Positions 17,609-25,478 of a stretch of 64,000 nt of DNA are shown in pieces; position 1 is the stretch's first letter; every line of letters begins with the position of its first letter. This DNA comes from Vibrio hepatarius (GTDB taxonomy: Bacteria > Pseudomonadota > Gammaproteobacteria > Enterobacterales > Vibrionaceae), in NCBI RefSeq assembly GCF_018860525.1, contig NZ_JAHKPM010000045.1:37475-101474 (forward strand), read 5' to 3'. The position numbers were made by a program, and so were the translations under genes. Below the pieces are notes generated by a model, which saw nothing but the letters and a program-made list of their open reading frames with translations, had not been told where the DNA came from and made no database searches.

Positions 17609-17878
17609 CTAAACACTTCCGATATTTTGGGAGTGCTTATAGTTACCTGCGGCAAAATCCCAAACAAAGCGAAGCCACCAAGGCCATTTGGCTTTGAACT
17701 CTTCGCTTACCTGAGCATCTGCATGGGCGATAAAGCCCACTATAGTGGTTAGCATACCAATAGCCATATATACCCAATTGGGTACTTCTGGGTCTGGTGC
17801 TAAGCCTGAGGCCGCAAACACGGCGGATGCTGCCAACATCGTAAAGGCAGCGAGGACGAATTGGATTGTTTGCTTCAC
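17609..17878 (-). CDS. Holin-like small membrane protein
   Basis: 89 residues with two hydrophobic segments, about residues 5-25 (possibly a cleaved signal, ending VFAASG) and 35-52 (WVYMAIGMLTTIVGFIAHA), then a Trp-rich cytoplasmic or periplasmic tail EFKAKWPWWLRFVWDF. It lies just downstream of the peptidase endolysin gene. Two-segment small proteins in lysis cassettes are commonly holins. There is no family motif I can name. Confidence 0.55.
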   Translation of the reverse strand: MKQTIQFVLAAFTMLAASAVFAASGLAPDPEVPNWVYMAIGMLTTIVGFIAHADAQVSEEFKAKWPWWLRFVWDFAAGNYKHSQNIGSV

Positions 17879-17932
17879 AGATCACCTCCATAAAAAAAGC
17901 AGCCAATTGGCTGCTGGTTATAAGATTCCTAT

Positions 17933-18361
17933 CTATTCATTCAGGAGTTCGAAGTGGGGGCCATCATAACTGCCCCGTTCGTGCTCATCTTTACTAGAGC
18001 CGTTTTGGTTCCAATCTCCACCCCATCGAATACGAATGCCGATCACCTCTGCGGCTTTGAACATCGCCTCGGCTACTACCGGGCATTTATCCCAAGCCAC
18101 TTTGCCAGCAAGCAGAGGAACAAGGTCAACCGCGTGGCAAAAGCCATCATCTTGAATAAGGTGTTTGCTATTCAGCGTCCATGTTCTTTTTGGTTTGCCG
18201 TAATACAGTTGGCGTTGACGCTCGTTAGTTCGTACTGTTTCACTAACTGAAATATCGACCTCTTCAAGAAAGGTGATAGCAAGAGCAACACATGCTGCTA
18301 TTTTGGGGTGTAGTTTGTGCAAACGAGTTAGGCTGCGTTTGCCTAAAAAGAATTGAGTCAT
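17933..18361 (-). CDS. M15-family L-alanyl-D-glutamate peptidase endolysin
   Basis: 142 residues, matching the compact phage M15C endolysins. The zinc-site motif is spread over SKHLIQDDGFCHAVDL (His and Asp), and the C-terminal WGGDWNQNG...DGPHFEL supplies the second His. It cleaves peptidoglycan stem peptides. No signal peptide, so it needs a holin. It overlaps the preceding gene's end by 4 bases. Confidence 0.85.
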   Translation of the reverse strand: MTQFFLGKRSLTRLHKLHPKIAACVALAITFLEEVDISVSETVRTNERQRQLYYGKPKRTWTLNSKHLIQDDGFCHAVDLVPLLAGKVAWDKCPVVAEAMFKAAEVIGIRIRWGGDWNQNGSSKDEHERGSYDGPHFELLNE

Positions 18362-18642
18362 TGCTTTCTCTCTAATGCTCGTAGGCGGTGCTCAAGATCT
18401 CGTTTATCCGAGTTGTATTCTTTTCGAAACTGCTCACTTCTATCAGCCGCTTCTTGAATATCTACTCGAAGGTTGAGCATGTCAGCTTGGAGTGTTGCGA
18501 GAGAAACTTGATTACTACTCACCGTTCCACCAATCCAAAGAAGTAGTGCAGCAATCACTGCAGAGGCAACGGTAACCAAAATTTTAGTTTGGTTAGAATC
18601 GTGCTGAACTTGAGTATGTTTATCGCTGCATGAATTTGACAT
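18358..18642 (-). CDS. Single-TM coiled-coil protein of the lysis cassette
   Basis: 94 residues from ATG 18642; a longer version from 18693 would start inside a terminator. Hydrophilic N-terminus, one membrane segment (about residues 22-42: ILVTVASAVIAALLLWIGG), then a heptad-rich coiled coil LATLQADMLNLRVDIQ...LEHRLRALERKQ. N-in topology with a periplasmic coiled coil is the architecture of inner spanins, so this may be the partner of the lipoprotein; a holin is the other possibility. Confidence 0.6.
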   Translation of the reverse strand: MSNSCSDKHTQVQHDSNQTKILVTVASAVIAALLLWIGGTVSSNQVSLATLQADMLNLRVDIQEAADRSEQFRKEYNSDKRDLEHRLRALERKQ

Positions 18643-18655
18643 ATATAGCGCCCAC

Positions 18656-18691
18656 AAAAAAGCGCCCGACTTTCGGTTAAGAAAGGGGCGC
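18656..18691 (-). terminator. Intrinsic terminator upstream of lysis cassette
   Basis: Stem GCGCCC / GGGCGC with an inner CTTTC/GAAAG extension and TTAACC loop, followed by six T on the minus strand. It is a likely target for Q-type antitermination of the late operon. Confidence 0.8.
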
Positions 18692-18713
18692 ATTTAAGTA
18701 ATAAACCGTAGAT

Positions 18714-18744
18714 AAAAGAAAACCCCGCCGAGGTGGGCGAGGTT
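18714..18744 (-). terminator. Intrinsic terminator, first of a tandem pair before the lysis cassette
   Basis: 9-bp stem AACCTCGCC / GGCGGGGTT (one G-U pair), 6-base loop, then TTTTCTTTT on the minus strand. It lies downstream of the SH3 protein gene. Confidence 0.8.
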
Positions 18745-18853
18745 TTGCATCCTGGAAATAGTGCTCCATTTTTGGGTGATTGTCAACGCTCAACTATGAA
18801 TCAATATCAATATGTGACCTATTTTGTATTTTTATGTATGAGACTGATATTTA

Positions 18854-19291
18854 TTATTGATATCTAACGTCCGGTTGCATTACCCAACCAACTTTTCCTT
18901 TATGCATTCCCTGTATAACACGCACTTGGTACCAAGATGTCATTTGCCCTTCGACGTCAAGTTTGGCAGAGTCAATAACTTCAATTCTGCTTCCGTTATT
19001 AACGCGCTCAATATGTAAATCTTTGTTATTTACTCCATGGGCTGCAAGAATATCAGGTTTCCTCAAAAGCCAACTTCCATTGTTTATTGAATCGATTACA
19101 AGCTTAGGCTCAGATTGCGGTGCTAAGTTAAAGTTATTCGTCGTAAAGGACTCACCACTTTGATTAACAATAGAACCAGAGTTGTTTTGGTTGTTGTTCA
19201 CCACTTGCGGAGACGCATTTAAGTAACTTACTCCAGCAATTGCGGTACCAATAATCGTTGCAATTGACGCAAATTTTCCTAGCTTTGTCAT
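18854..19291 (-). CDS. Membrane-anchored SH3b-domain protein (phage moron)
   Basis: 145 residues from ATG 19291, with AAGGAC upstream. N-terminal hydrophobic segment (KFASIATIIGTAIAGVSYL) as signal or anchor, an Asn/Gln/Ser-rich linker (residues 28-65), then a bacterial SH3 domain (about 70-145) with SWYQVRVIQGMHKGKVGWV, the characteristic SH3b end. Such domains bind peptidoglycan. It has its own terminator and so could be expressed from the lysogen. Role unknown. Confidence 0.7.
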   Translation of the reverse strand: MTKLGKFASIATIIGTAIAGVSYLNASPQVVNNNQNNSGSIVNQSGESFTTNNFNLAPQSEPKLVIDSINNGSWLLRKPDILAAHGVNNKDLHIERVNNGSRIEVIDSAKLDVEGQMTSWYQVRVIQGMHKGKVGWVMQPDVRYQ

Positions 19292-19539
19292 TATGTTAGT
19301 CCTTATCCATGATAGTTCTCGGAAAAATATCAGTCTACAGAACACCATGTTACAAAGTAGATTTAGAGCTGTCTTTAATGAAAAAAGCAGAAATGATAAT
19401 TTTCTATAAAGCACAAACTTTTTGTGAAAATAGATGTTAGTTTAATAACTAAAAGGATATTGTAGCCAAGGTTAAGATTGATACTAAGTTCGACCTATTG
19501 CTGGACTATTGATAAGTGTTGGGTCTAACTACTAAAGTG

Positions 19540-19560
19540 GTACGAAACGTCAGTTCGTAC
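19540..19560. repeat. Inverted repeat GTACGAA / TTCGTAC
   Basis: Perfect 7-bp dyad with a 7-base spacer in the gene-free stretch between the SH3 protein gene and the small gene at 19681. No T run follows; it could be a protein-binding site. Confidence 0.4.
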
Positions 19561-19595
19561 ATACAAAATAAGAATTAAAAAGAAAATAAGCAGTG

Positions 19596-19627
19596 CTAAA
19601 CACTACCGACTACTCGGTAGTGTTTAG
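19596..19627 (-). terminator. Perfect 14-bp inverted repeat, possible terminator
   Basis: CTAAACACTACCGA, loop CTAC, TCGGTAGTGTTTAG. It lies about 55 bases past the stop of the small minus-strand gene at 19681. On the minus strand it is followed, after seven bases, by a T-rich tract, so a terminator is plausible; an operator is the alternative. Confidence 0.5.
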
Positions 19628-19680
19628 AAATCTGTGTCAGATCTAGTCATAACTAGCACAACTAACAGTTGTTATCATTT

Positions 19681-19959
19681 TTACCCATTTCGTAGTTTAA
19701 TATCACATTTATCTATAAATTCTCTTGTTTCACCAAGTGTTTGAACATTGATTGCCTCCTTCATAGCTTCAGGAGGAAGTTTGTATTTAATAATATAAAT
19801 CTTAGTTGCCGTTACAAGTGTAGCCTTAACTATCTGACATACTTCCTCTGAATCATGTCCATTGAAATAATCTTGATTCGCTATAACACGAGCATCATTA
19901 GGTTCCAACATGTCCAAGGCTCTTCCTACAAAACCTTCATCTTTAGTGCTTCTTTCCAT
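19681..19959 (-). CDS. Hypothetical small protein
   Basis: 92 residues, charged at both ends, no membrane segment. The centre (VCQIVKATLVTATKIYIIKYKLPPEAMKEAI) is predicted helical. It stands alone between two AT-rich gaps upstream of the lysis region, opposite no other good frame, with an AAGGAG ribosome site just before the ATG. No family recognised; a lysogenic-conversion gene is possible. Confidence 0.55.
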   Translation of the reverse strand: MERSTKDEGFVGRALDMLEPNDARVIANQDYFNGHDSEEVCQIVKATLVTATKIYIIKYKLPPEAMKEAINVQTLGETREFIDKCDIKLRNG

Positions 19960-20225
19960 GTTCTACTCCTTATGACATATTAACTTATTAAAAAATATCG
20001 ACATTAATCGTATTTTGCTAAAGCCTATTAACAGAAAAATTGACGTCTTTCACTCTCATAAAATGCACCATTGCTCATATGAAGTCAATTGGATAAGATT
20101 TGAGTTGAGTAAATCCAGATTAACAATATATGAATGGCAATAGTTCATAACAAGGAATGAACATAGATTTTTTAGAAAAGGCAATATGCTATCGTGAGAA
20201 ACAACTATTATCGGTTTCCATCACA

Positions 20226-20813
20226 TTACGCAGCTTCCTCTTCTCTTTTTATCCTCTCCATTAAAGCGAGCATCGCTATCGTACGCTGATCGCTCAACCA
20301 GCAAGTAAGTTGCTGCAAAATGGGTAAGTACTTACGCTTAAATACCGAATAGGTGCAGCGGAACTTACCGTCGGATACCAGAGCAGCAAAGCGACTGTGC
20401 TCATCCCACTGGATACGCCCTTCATTGCAAAAGGTGCAATTGCGCTTTTGGCGACGTTCGGTTTTGTAATAACCCGAACCGTTGCATGTTGGGCATATTT
20501 GACCTAGTTGGCTAGTTGCCTCAGTAATAGCTACTTGCACTATCGCTTTGTACGCTAACTCGCTCTTTTGACCTCGGTTTTTTGCTGTCATGTTGATTAG
20601 CTCTAGCATAACCACTGGTTCTAACATCTTACGAGAATGAAAGTCTTTATGGATTTCTGTAAACAAAATTAAAAAGCCTACAGGTGATTCTTTCCAAGAG
20701 ATACCAACCATAGCAAGCTGTTCTTCTAGGCTAAATATGCCCTTGCCTCCACCTCCTTGTGAATAATTGATGCCTTTTAATCCAAACTTAGCCAATAATG
20801 TTTCTGGTCGCAT
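20226..20813 (-). CDS. Q-type antitermination protein (zinc-finger)
   Basis: 195 residues. A zinc-binding region in the second half reads ICPTCNGSGYYKT then NCTFCNEGRIQW (CxxC x2, DnaJ-like), which is the pattern of lambdoid Q antiterminators of the CxxCxGxG type. It is the last gene of the leftward early operon and stands before the late lysis/structural genes, the position of Q. It would let polymerase read through the several terminators seen in the late region. Confidence 0.7.
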   Translation of the reverse strand: MRPETLLAKFGLKGINYSQGGGGKGIFSLEEQLAMVGISWKESPVGFLILFTEIHKDFHSRKMLEPVVMLELINMTAKNRGQKSELAYKAIVQVAITEATSQLGQICPTCNGSGYYKTERRQKRNCTFCNEGRIQWDEHSRFAALVSDGKFRCTYSVFKRKYLPILQQLTCWLSDQRTIAMLALMERIKREEEAA

Positions 20814-21446
20814 CTATGCTACCTCCCGTAGTCTTGTTCTGAAGTTGACTCCTAGCTCACCTGACACGCCTCTTGTAAACGGAATTTTCGGCGTATAGTG
20901 CATGTGGTGCGGTGTCCATAACACAAAAGCAGACGGAAAGTTAACACCGCGTTTTTGGGTTACTCCATCGATATCAAGAAAATTGTAACGCCCATCCGGT
21001 TCATATATAGCTGTTGCCTTACCATCAACGAGTTCACGCCACCAACCTGTTGCTGGCTCATAAGGCAATAACATCAAACCACTGTTGCCATTCTGCACCT
21101 CTTGAAATGCTTTTCGAATGAACAGTTGCTTGAGGTCAAATGGCGGATTGCACCACCAATCGTTTTCCCAAGGTAATCTCAAGGCATCAAAGCCCACGAT
21201 CTTAGCTTGAGGGTTAAAATCATCCGCGGTAAAACCCGTACCTTGCTGATGCAGATTACCTGATCGTTGTTCCAACCAATCAATCGAGGTGTAAAAACGG
21301 TTTACTTTAGCAGTGGCTGGCTCTGCTGCTACGTCTAGCTGGAATGGTTTACCGTATAAGGCTACGCCATCTTCAAAACAATCCCAGGTAGTTGCCCAGC
21401 GGTTTTTGTCTTGTACTTTGGTTGTTGAATGTACGAGGATCGGCAT
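20814..21446 (-). CDS. Phage DNA N6-adenine methyltransferase (Dam-like)
   Basis: 210 residues from ATG 21446, which overlaps the stop of the P-like gene (TAATG). The fold follows the phage DNA-MT family (PF05869): ATTWDCFEDGVALYGKPFQLDVAAEP, the catalytic NPPF in WWCNPPFDLKQLF, and LMLLPYEPATGWW. No restriction partner is nearby, so it is probably protective or regulatory. It sits between the replication gene and Q. The target sequence cannot be read from the protein. Confidence 0.8.
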   Translation of the reverse strand: MPILVHSTTKVQDKNRWATTWDCFEDGVALYGKPFQLDVAAEPATAKVNRFYTSIDWLEQRSGNLHQQGTGFTADDFNPQAKIVGFDALRLPWENDWWCNPPFDLKQLFIRKAFQEVQNGNSGLMLLPYEPATGWWRELVDGKATAIYEPDGRYNFLDIDGVTQKRGVNFPSAFVLWTPHHMHYTPKIPFTRGVSGELGVNFRTRLREVA

Positions 21447-22093
21447 TATGCTCTTCTCCCTCGTTCTGCTACCCTTGCGAAAACAGAGCCTGTACAAAAC
21501 TGTTTTGGCTTAGGCCTATTTTCGATACTTGGTAGCGTACTCTTATCCTCAATTTGAACGAGGTCACGTGGTGGTAAGGCACCCTGCTGATCTTTCTCAA
21601 GATACTTTCTGAGCGCTGCTCGATGCTTTGCGCGAGCTCTTGGCTCATCAAGATATCTACGACATTCAAAACCTACTTCTTGATTTGCCCAATATTCTGC
21701 TTCACCTAGAGATTTGCCGCGTAACATACGGGAAAAAGCGGCATCAAAGTCAACATCAAGCAAGTCACCACGAGCAATAAATTCAGGTAAACTAGGCGGC
21801 CACGCTTCCCCACCGAGTAAAGATTTATTCACTGCTTTGCGTATCTCCGTTATCGACATGGTGGAAATCCCTTGAACCCAAGTCGATGGTAGCGCCGTGT
21901 GTGGCCATTTCGTCCCGAACGCTTCCACAAATTTGGTGTTCACCCACTCTGCTGGACTGAGTTGAATGATCTGATTGCCCAATTGGTGTGGCAGTGTGTC
22001 CGTACTGTTCGAGCAAGCGCTGGTTGTGCTGCTCGAATCGGTTTGCTGTAGTGCCCGTTCCAGAGTTTGTTTGGTTAAATTTTTCATGCTCAT
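21446..22093 (-). CDS. Replication protein P-like (helicase loader)
   Basis: 215 residues. The central part resembles lambda P-type proteins: NTKFVEAFGTKWPHTALP, EIRKAVNKSLLGGEAWPPSLPEFI (the PPSLPEF signature) and a hydrophilic C-terminus. It would deliver host DnaB helicase to the phage origin. Its first 89 codons lie inside the end of the O-like gene in another frame (overlap 21825-22093), an unusually long overlap for these genes. Confidence 0.65.
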   Translation of the reverse strand: MSMKNLTKQTLERALQQTDSSSTTSACSNSTDTLPHQLGNQIIQLSPAEWVNTKFVEAFGTKWPHTALPSTWVQGISTMSITEIRKAVNKSLLGGEAWPPSLPEFIARGDLLDVDFDAAFSRMLRGKSLGEAEYWANQEVGFECRRYLDEPRARAKHRAALRKYLEKDQQGALPPRDLVQIEDKSTLPSIENRPKPKQFCTGSVFARVAERGRRA

Positions 22094-22754
22094 CAGTCCA
22101 TCTCTCTTGGCTGAGGTAAGTGGTTAGGTGTAGTTTGTCAAATCCGAATTGATGCCTGTTCACTCGTTCAGTGACATCTTTGGTGAGCATGTCAGTAAAC
22201 TGCTCGGGGGACTCTGTTCGCCCCTTGATGATGGACTTGAACTTGGCTAACGCCTGTTTCTTGCCCTTTTTGGTTGGATAAACTTTCCAGAGCTTTTCAA
22301 ACAAAACGGTCAAAGCGTCAGGTTGGCTTCTAAGATCTCTTGTAGTAGTCTCTGGTAGTCTCTGTGTAATCTCTGTTTTAGTTTGGCTGATTTCGCCGTC
22401 ACTGCTTGGCGCATTCGTGCGGTCTAGTTTGGCGCATTCCGCCAAACTAGTTTGCTCCATTCGTACAATCAAGTTTGGCTCATTAATGCGGTAGAAAACT
22501 TTGCAAGGAACGCCTTGTTTTTTCTCTTCAAGAATACCCAAATTACGCAGTTTTTTACGCGCTGTGTCTAGTTCTCTGCGAGACATTCCTGTTTCGTCTT
22601 GCCACTCGTCTTGAGTTTTGTAAAACCACCCAGAAGAGTTCGTTCTGCGGCTCCAATAAATACTCTGGCTAAGCATTAACGCCCCCGTAATACCAATGCC
22701 CATTTTGACAAAGGAGCGATGAAACGCGATGGGCCTATCTAGAAATTCAATCAC
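21825..22754 (-). CDS. Replication initiator/O-like protein with winged-helix domain
   Basis: 309 residues. Residues 1-110 are a winged-helix DNA-binding region: SFVKMGIGITGALMLSQSIYW, WQDETGMSRRELDTARKKLR. Residues 150-225 form a second module with VLFEKLWKVYPTKKGKKQALAKF and TYLSQERWTDE, as in phage replication proteins related to DnaT/O. The last 85 residues (after HEKF) are low-complexity, Gln/His/Thr-rich, and are encoded by the same DNA as the N-terminus of the P-like gene. It would bind iterons at the phage origin; I did not find convincing iterons inside it. Confidence 0.65.
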   Translation of the reverse strand: MIEFLDRPIAFHRSFVKMGIGITGALMLSQSIYWSRRTNSSGWFYKTQDEWQDETGMSRRELDTARKKLRNLGILEEKKQGVPCKVFYRINEPNLIVRMEQTSLAECAKLDRTNAPSSDGEISQTKTEITQRLPETTTRDLRSQPDALTVLFEKLWKVYPTKKGKKQALAKFKSIIKGRTESPEQFTDMLTKDVTERVNRHQFGFDKLHLTTYLSQERWTDEHEKFNQTNSGTGTTANRFEQHNQRLLEQYGHTATPIGQSDHSTQSSRVGEHQICGSVRDEMATHGATIDLGSRDFHHVDNGDTQSSE

Positions 22755-23475
22755 AGGCCACCTCTGCTAATACTTTGTCAACGTTCTTATGGATAACTTC
22801 AAACTCAACCACCCAAACGTAAGGGTTTTGGTCCCAGTTGTTATAAATAGAGTTCCAAAGAGACTTAAAAGCATGTGTCGCCTTTTCATACCAACCCCAC
22901 TGTGGCGCGTGAGATCTAGAATCGGGGTGAGCCTCTAAACCTCCCCATTCGTTGTATAGCGAGTTGTATCGGAAACCTTCGCACTGAGCCTGATCTTCGG
23001 AAATATCTTGAATTTGCTCAATCCGCACATCGGTTACTTTAAGGGTTAAACGACTTGCACTTCGAGGCATGTGGATAGAGGGAACCCATTTGTAACCACG
23101 AACCTCATGGTCTGAACAATTTGCGAGCCCAACTGGTTCACTCGCTTTATATCGATATTCGTGTATCTCCGTTAGGCACATCGGGCTAACTTGCTGAAAG
23201 TCATCATGTCCAAGAGCAGAGAAAGTCTCACGAATCCAAACTAGATCTCCTATTGAGGCAAGAGGACACATGTCCCCAACAAGCTCATCCCAAAATTGGC
23301 CTTCCTTAGTTTTTTCTATATTGATCATGGTTTCGAAGACTTTACTAGGCCACCACATGTAACCACTACCGCTATCAGTTGGCTGTGGTTTCATTGGTCT
23401 GCGAGTTACCGTCTTTCGACCATTTATGATCGCTTTAACCATTTCGGTATTAAAAATCATAGGGACAACTTTCAT
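22747..23475 (-). CDS. ASCH-domain phage protein
   Basis: 242 residues. The start MKVVPMIFNTEMVKAIINGR-KTVTRRPMKPQP matches the ASCH (PUA-like) family, whose RNA/nucleotide-binding fold includes the GRKTVTRR segment. GDLVWIRETFS and the aromatic C-terminus with YVWVVEFEVI complete the fold. It is frequent in lambdoid early regions, function unproven. It overlaps the small leader gene by ATGA, and the O-like gene by 8 bases. Confidence 0.7.
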   Translation of the reverse strand: MKVVPMIFNTEMVKAIINGRKTVTRRPMKPQPTDSGSGYMWWPSKVFETMINIEKTKEGQFWDELVGDMCPLASIGDLVWIRETFSALGHDDFQQVSPMCLTEIHEYRYKASEPVGLANCSDHEVRGYKWVPSIHMPRSASRLTLKVTDVRIEQIQDISEDQAQCEGFRYNSLYNEWGGLEAHPDSRSHAPQWGWYEKATHAFKSLWNSIYNNWDQNPYVWVVEFEVIHKNVDKVLAEVACD

Positions 23476-23603
23476 ACTGCCACCCCCGCTTTCATTGACG
23501 CGAATATTTCTGCTGCCTTTTGGCGAGATACGACAAAACGGCAGGTGCCATTACAGGCTAACCAGACGTTACAACCCTGGTAAATAATTAATGTAAGACT
23601 CAT
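23472..23603 (-). CDS. Short unannotated gene (43 aa) coupled to the ASCH gene
   Basis: Reads MSLTLIIYQGCNVWLACNG then a basic part with RFVVSRQKAAEIF and stops with TGA overlapping the next ATG (ATGA). Its start codon is inside the prophage's repeated GTGCAATGAG element, the same arrangement as at the genes at 26928 and 27897. Two Cys pairs (C11, C17, C21) are visible. The start motif and translational coupling support it as a real gene; function unknown. Confidence 0.6.
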   Translation of the reverse strand: MSLTLIIYQGCNVWLACNGTCRFVVSRQKAAEIFASMKAGVAV

Positions 23604-23608
23604 TGCAC
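23599..23608 (-). repeat. GTGCAATGAG start-site element, copy 1 (leftward operon)
   Basis: Exact copy on the minus strand; its ATG opens the 43-aa gene. On the same strand a TGACCA (in GGCTGACCACC, 23653-23648) lies 40 bases upstream. Confidence 0.7.
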
Positions 23609-23658
23609 GAAGTTCTCTTAGGTTGGTTAGTGTTTGCGTAAATATGGTGGTCAGCCAA

Positions 23659-24207
23659 TTACGCTGCTTTCTTGGTGATCAGTGTTTCTAAGTACTCCAA
23701 AATAGGTTCATGAGACTCTTTCGCCTCATGTACTTCTCGGTAAGCATCACGAATTTGGTCAATACTCGCGCTCTCACCTAGAGAGATCACTGCTCTAAAT
23801 GCTTCAGAGGTTTCTTTGCTATGTTCGCTAAGTAACTGGTCACGAGTTTGAGAGCTATGGCTAGCGCCTATTTTAGCGACCGAGAAGCCAAGCGGGTTAA
23901 AGAACTTGTTGAGCATTTCACACGCTCTATCAACAGGCAGAGCCATGATAATGGCTGGTAGTAGATCCAAGATAGTGGCCTTCGCTTCAATACTGGTACG
24001 TTCGTTGCAGCGGAAGAAATTTTGAGCGTTGTTTTTATCATCCGAGCCAGGTACTTTCAGCAACTCTTTACGCTGAGCATCAACTTCAAATTTGAGATTG
24101 AAACGGTGGTACATACTGGCGATTCGGTTTCCAATGTATTCTTTGCTTACCTCAGTTCGCCAACCTTCTACAGCGTTACGCGTAACGCTTTTTAAACTTA
24201 ATATCAT
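23659..24207 (-). CDS. YdaT-family phage regulator
   Basis: 182 residues from ATG 24207 with AAAGGAATC upstream. The N-terminal 110 residues follow the YdaT pattern: a helix SVTRNAVEGWRTEVSKEYIG, then NAQNFFRCNE and LDLLPAIIMALP. YdaT proteins from Rac-type prophages act like lambda CII and block growth when over-expressed. A C-terminal extension of about 60 charged residues is beyond the usual length. It follows the YdaS-like Cro gene, the standard pair. Confidence 0.65.
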   Translation of the reverse strand: MILSLKSVTRNAVEGWRTEVSKEYIGNRIASMYHRFNLKFEVDAQRKELLKVPGSDDKNNAQNFFRCNERTSIEAKATILDLLPAIIMALPVDRACEMLNKFFNPLGFSVAKIGASHSSQTRDQLLSEHSKETSEAFRAVISLGESASIDQIRDAYREVHEAKESHEPILEYLETLITKKAA

Positions 24208-24277
24208 AGTGATTCCTTTTACTGGTTGTTTGTACAGAGCACGCGCAGTCATGCTGCGATATTTAAATGCGCTATTA

Positions 24278-24472
24278 TTAAAAATATTCAGGACGAAGCT
24301 TGTATTTACTTACCTCGCCTCGAGTTAGTTGGTGAATCTTATTCGCTAACTTGGCTCCCGCCTTGCGATAGCCGTACAACACTTGGCGAAGATAATCTTC
24401 ATTGGTGTTAAGTTTGTTCGCTAAGGATTCTCTTTGACAAGCGTCTAGTTGACGCCAATAGTTTGCATACAT
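24278..24472 (-). CDS. Cro/YdaS-type repressor
   Basis: 64 residues, helix-turn-helix of the YdaS/Cro kind: ACQRESLANKLNTNEDYLRQVL then KAGAKLANKIHQLTRG. It is divergent from the CI-like gene across an 88-base control region and has a strong GGAGG ribosome site. It is the first gene of the leftward early operon and would compete with the repressor for the same operators. Confidence 0.75.
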   Translation of the reverse strand: MYANYWRQLDACQRESLANKLNTNEDYLRQVLYGYRKAGAKLANKIHQLTRGEVSKYKLRPEYF

Positions 24473-24492
24473 ATTTAGTACCTCCTAAATAC

Positions 24493-24563
24493 ATACTAAC
24501 GAAATTAAATTAACCTTTCAACGTCGTGTACTTTATTTATACATAGTTTACTTTTAGAGTATG
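24493..24563. promoter_or_regulatory. Divergent promoter/operator region of the immunity locus
   Basis: A leftward promoter can be drawn as TTGAAA (24521-24516) - 17 bases - TAGTAT (24498-24493). Two 17-base operator-like sites lie 20 bases apart: TGTA-N9-TACA at 24527-24543 (perfect half-sites) and TTTA-N9-TATG at 24547-24563 (one change per half), the second covering the repressor start codon. The same perfect sequence recurs at 26282-26298. Rightward, a -10 such as TATACA (24538-24543) would be inside the first site. Proposed from pattern alone. Confidence 0.5.
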
Positions 24564-25478
24564 AAAACAGCAGAAGAAATTAGAGTCGACAATGCAAGAT
24601 TCCTAGCCCAGTTAGAGGGGGGGATCAGTGCTTTCGCATCTAAAATTGATCGTTCAGTGACGCAGACTAGTCGGTTTATGGGGAGCAATCCTACAACAGC
24701 CATCGGCCCTAAGATGGCTCGTCATATTGAAACTTGTTTTGATAAGAGTGAAGGCTGGCTAGATATAGATCATAGCTATGGAAGTTTTGACAAAGCTAAG
24801 TTTGCTGACAATTTGAATAAATCATGTGAGACTCATGGCATACCAGAGCGTGGTAGAGCAGCCTATATTCAAGAGCACTTATCCAGAAAAGTTTCTCTGG
24901 TTGCAATACGTAAATGGTTGTCAGGGGAAAGCATTCCAGATAAGAACAGAGTTGAAGAACTTGCTAGTATTGCAGGAACAACCAAAGAGTACTTGTATTC
25001 ACTTCCAAGCAACTCACTAACTGAACAGCAGGTACTTCAGGAACCTACACCGCAACATCGTACAGAAAATGTAGTTCCAATCACTGCGCTTAGCGTACCA
25101 ATTTTATCATGGGTTCAAGCGGGTGCGTTTTGCAACTCTGAATCTCAAGTGCTACCGCATGATTGCGACATGATTCTTTGCCCTGTTCCGAGCGCTTCTA
25201 GTCGTACTTTTGCGTTGAGGGTCGTTGGTGACTCCATGACAGCCCAGTTTGGCAAGAGCTATCCAAAAGGGACTATTATTTATGTAGATCCAGAAGTTGA
25301 AGCAACACCAGGTAAACGAGTGGTAGCTCGTACTGAACAAGGCCATACATTTAAAGAACTAGCAGAAAATGAGTTCGGTGTACGTTACTTGATAGCGCTC
25401 AACCCACATCACCAACCTATATTTGATGATGGGATCGAGGTATGCGGAGTGGTGATCGGTAGTTATATATCTGAGTAA
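24561..25478 (+). CDS. CI-like prophage repressor with S24 autocleavage domain
   Basis: 305 residues, longer than lambda CI (about 237) because there are two N-terminal helix-turn-helix-like modules: residues 1-62 (ARFLAQLEGGISAFASKIDR, a partial HTH) and residues 66-120 (FADNLNKSCETHGIP, SLVAIRKWLSGESIPDKNR), then a linker. The C-terminal S24 peptidase carries the cleavage site WVQAGAF, nucleophile VVGDSMT and base GKRVVAR. It should maintain lysogeny and be inactivated by RecA on DNA damage. It is divergent from the Cro gene and its 3' end overlaps the convergent membrane protein gene by 16 bases. Confidence 0.85.
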   Translation: MKTAEEIRVDNARFLAQLEGGISAFASKIDRSVTQTSRFMGSNPTTAIGPKMARHIETCFDKSEGWLDIDHSYGSFDKAKFADNLNKSCETHGIPERGRAAYIQEHLSRKVSLVAIRKWLSGESIPDKNRVEELASIAGTTKEYLYSLPSNSLTEQQVLQEPTPQHRTENVVPITALSVPILSWVQAGAFCNSESQVLPHDCDMILCPVPSASSRTFALRVVGDSMTAQFGKSYPKGTIIYVDPEVEATPGKRVVARTEQGHTFKELAENEFGVRYLIALNPHHQPIFDDGIEVCGVVIGSYISE

